Positions 62,777 to 64,000 of a stretch of DNA of 64,000 nt are shown piece by piece. Origin of the DNA: Motiliproteus sp965230735 (GTDB taxonomy: Bacteria > Pseudomonadota > Gammaproteobacteria > Pseudomonadales > Balneatricaceae). The notes beneath the pieces were generated by a model. It had not been told where the DNA came from. It did no database searches and saw only the letters and a list, made by a program, of their open reading frames with translations. The stretch is from positions 1,240,001-1,304,000 of the forward strand of contig NZ_OZ246016.1 in NCBI RefSeq assembly GCF_965230735.1, read 5' to 3'. Made by a program: the position numbers and the translations under genes. How positions within the stretch are numbered: the stretch's first letter is position 1; each line of letters begins with the position of its first letter.

Positions 62777-62790
62777 TTGATAAGGATCAT
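62777..62790. promoter_or_regulatory. FNR/Anr-type box upstream of ubiUV
   Basis: TTGATAAGGATCAT matches TTGAT-N4-ATCAA at nine of ten positions. It is flanked by GGCTC and GAGCC arms. It lies 155 bases before ubiU, whose product acts without oxygen, so anaerobic activation makes sense. Confidence 0.6.
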
Positions 62791-62944
62791 GGGAGCCGCA
62801 GGGTGGCTTTGCTACCTTGCCCGACCTATATGCTCGGGTAATTTTGACCCGCCTTCAGGTGACTGGCCTCCAGTCTGTCCGGCGGCCAATTGCTCTGCAG
62901 TAGCAACCAAACAGTTTAGGAATCAGCTAACTTAGGAATTAACT

Positions 62945-63943
62945 ATGGAGTTGGTCTGTCCGGCGGGTAACTACCCGTCTCTCAAAGCCGCGGTCGATAA
63001 CGGTGCCGATGCGGTTTATATCGGATTCAAAGACGATACCAATGCCCGCCACTTCGCTGGTTTGAATTTCAACGACAAAAAGGCCCACCGGGCGCTCGAC
63101 TATGCCCGCAATAAAGGGGTCAAGGTGTTCGTGGCGGTGAATACCTACCCCCAACCCGAGGGCTGGCATCGTTGGCAGGCGGCGGTGGATCTGGCCGCCG
63201 ACCTGGGGGTGAATGCCCTGATCGCCGCCGACATGGGCGTGCTGGGTTATGCGGCCGAAAAACACCCGGAACTGGCGTTGCATCTGTCGGTTCAGGGGTC
63301 GGCGACCAACTACGAGAGCCTGAAGTATTACCAGCAGCAGTTCAATATCCGCCGCGCGGTGTTGCCACGGGTGCTGTCGATGGCCCAGGTACGCCAGGTG
63401 GCGGCCCAAAGTCCGGTGGATCTGGAAGTGTTCGCGTTCGGCTCGCTGTGCATCATGGCCGAAGGCCGTTGTCACCTGTCCTCCTATATCACCGATCAGT
63501 CGCCCAACAAGTGCGGCGCCTGTTCACCGGCCCATGCGGTTCGCTGGGAAGAGCAGGATGACGGCGGACTGGAAACCCGTCTCAACAATGTCTTGATCGA
63601 CCGCTTCGAGCCGGGCGAAAAAGCCGGCTATCCGACCCTGTGCAAGGGACGATTCCAGGTGGGCGAACATACCTTCCACGCGATGGAAGAACCGACCAGT
63701 CTGAATACCTTGGAGCTGCTGCCGGAGCTGCGCGAAGTCGGCGTCGGTGCGGTCAAGATCGAAGGTCGTCAGCGTAGCCCGGCCTATGTCGAGCAGGTGG
63801 TCAGCGTTTGGCGTCAGGCGATCGACGCAATGCAGGCGAATCCGGCGGGTTACAGCCCGAAACCGGAGTGGATGGCAACACTGGGTGGGGTGTCCGAAGG
63901 CACCCAGACCACCCTGGGCGCTTATTCGCGCCCGTGGCAGTAA
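62945..63943 (+). CDS. ubiU: Oxygen-independent ubiquinone hydroxylation protein UbiU
   Basis: Peptidase-U32 family protein of 332 residues. With UbiV it hydroxylates ubiquinone precursors without O2. Four Cys suited to bind [4Fe-4S] are seen in SLCIMAEGRC, KCGAC and LCKGR. The start is MELVCPAGNYPSLKAAVDNGADAVYIGF, the family's usual opening. It is followed after 21 bases by ubiV. Together with nitrate genes and an FNR box it suggests growth under low oxygen. Confidence 0.94.
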   Translation: MELVCPAGNYPSLKAAVDNGADAVYIGFKDDTNARHFAGLNFNDKKAHRALDYARNKGVKVFVAVNTYPQPEGWHRWQAAVDLAADLGVNALIAADMGVLGYAAEKHPELALHLSVQGSATNYESLKYYQQQFNIRRAVLPRVLSMAQVRQVAAQSPVDLEVFAFGSLCIMAEGRCHLSSYITDQSPNKCGACSPAHAVRWEEQDDGGLETRLNNVLIDRFEPGEKAGYPTLCKGRFQVGEHTFHAMEEPTSLNTLELLPELREVGVGAVKIEGRQRSPAYVEQVVSVWRQAIDAMQANPAGYSPKPEWMATLGGVSEGTQTTLGAYSRPWQ

Positions 63944-63964
63944 CGCAGGAGAATCGAGGTCACT

Positions 63965-64000
63965 ATGCAACTTTCACTGGGATCACTACTGTTCTTCTGG
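63965..64000 (+). CDS. ubiV: Oxygen-independent ubiquinone hydroxylation protein UbiV (partial, N-terminus only)
   Basis: The last 36 bases encode MQLSLGSLLFFW, which fits the N-terminus of UbiV (LGP/S-x-L-aromatic-aromatic-W), and the position directly after ubiU supports it. AGGAG and GAGG lie upstream. The rest is beyond the window. Confidence 0.75.
   Translation, partial: MQLSLGSLLFFW

Noticed and set aside
1..64000. CRISPR arrays, rRNA and tRNA genes, prophage
   Set aside because: No regularly spaced direct repeats, no tRNA cloverleaf or rRNA stretch and no phage structural genes were noticed in reading the intergenic regions.

Overview
The window is from the chromosome of a GC-rich gammaproteobacterium of the Pseudomonadales/Oceanospirillales type. 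The basis is gene order: sfsA-dksA-gluQ-cbrX-cbrA-cbrB-crcZ-pcnB-folK-panB-panC is the Pseudomonas-like arrangement. The DctBD/TRAP, NasST and IlvY/IlvC modules fit the same assignment. No rRNA or tRNA was seen, so genus is not assigned. The core DNA is GC-rich; about 20.7-26.2 kb is clearly AT-rich.

Left part (0-11 kb): nitrate assimilation. A nitrate ABC transporter (nrtA-nrtB-nrtD, minus strand, left end cut), the nitrate sensor/antiterminator pair nasT-nasS, and the large nitrate reductase nasA. All three units have a sigma-54 type promoter. nrtA and nasA also each have an intrinsic terminator in the leader, overlapped by a small hairpin with an A1/G4 hexaloop, the kind of target an ANTAR protein such as NasT binds. 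A membrane GGDEF/EAL protein with a c-type heme motif sits between nrtA and nasS. Next come housekeeping and stress genes (cytochrome b561, adenylate cyclase, LysE exporter, 1-Cys peroxiredoxin, a small copper-related pair, UPF0016), then four minus-strand genes of mostly unknown function (17.2-19.2 kb).

Integron (about 19.4-27.3 kb). An integron integrase gene on the plus strand faces away from a cassette array read on the minus strand from a well-formed Pc promoter. Two cassettes can be delimited to the base, because the attC core sequences of each are complementary to the sequence at its own 5' end. Cassette 1 (22494-26123) encodes a PHP-domain/SMC-like ATPase and a small protein with a D-x(n)-ExK signature. 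Cassette 2 (from 22493 down) encodes a structured RNA of about 165 nt with its own promoter and terminator, followed by a complete reverse transcriptase. Its attC is interrupted by an IS110-family element with a frameshifted transposase. The RT/ncRNA unit and the PHP-ATPase unit both look like phage-defence systems carried as integron cassettes; this is the most novel part of the window.

Middle (27.4-48.3 kb): a LysR regulator, a metal-efflux type permease with a divergent ArsR regulator and two matching operators, and a TRAP dicarboxylate-type transporter (dctPQM). The latter has a sigma-54 promoter and its DctB/DctD two-component system; a 266-bp palindromic element lies between promoter and dctP. 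Then a patatin lipoprotein, a YbbA/YbbP-like ABC system with TesA, ilvY/ilvC, an unknown membrane-anchored protein and a thiolase.

Right part (48.6-64 kb): panB-panC-folK-pcnB, an sRNA with repeated A-rich Hfq/Crc (CA) motifs matching CrcZ in position and promoter, CbrB, CbrA and the small CbrX-like protein, gluQ, dksA, sfsA, a Rieske protein, moaB-moeA, and the start of the oxygen-independent ubiquinone genes ubiU-ubiV behind an FNR/Anr-type box. Nitrogen (NasST, sigma-54), carbon (CbrAB-CrcZ) and oxygen (FNR box) controls therefore all occur within one 64-kb stretch.
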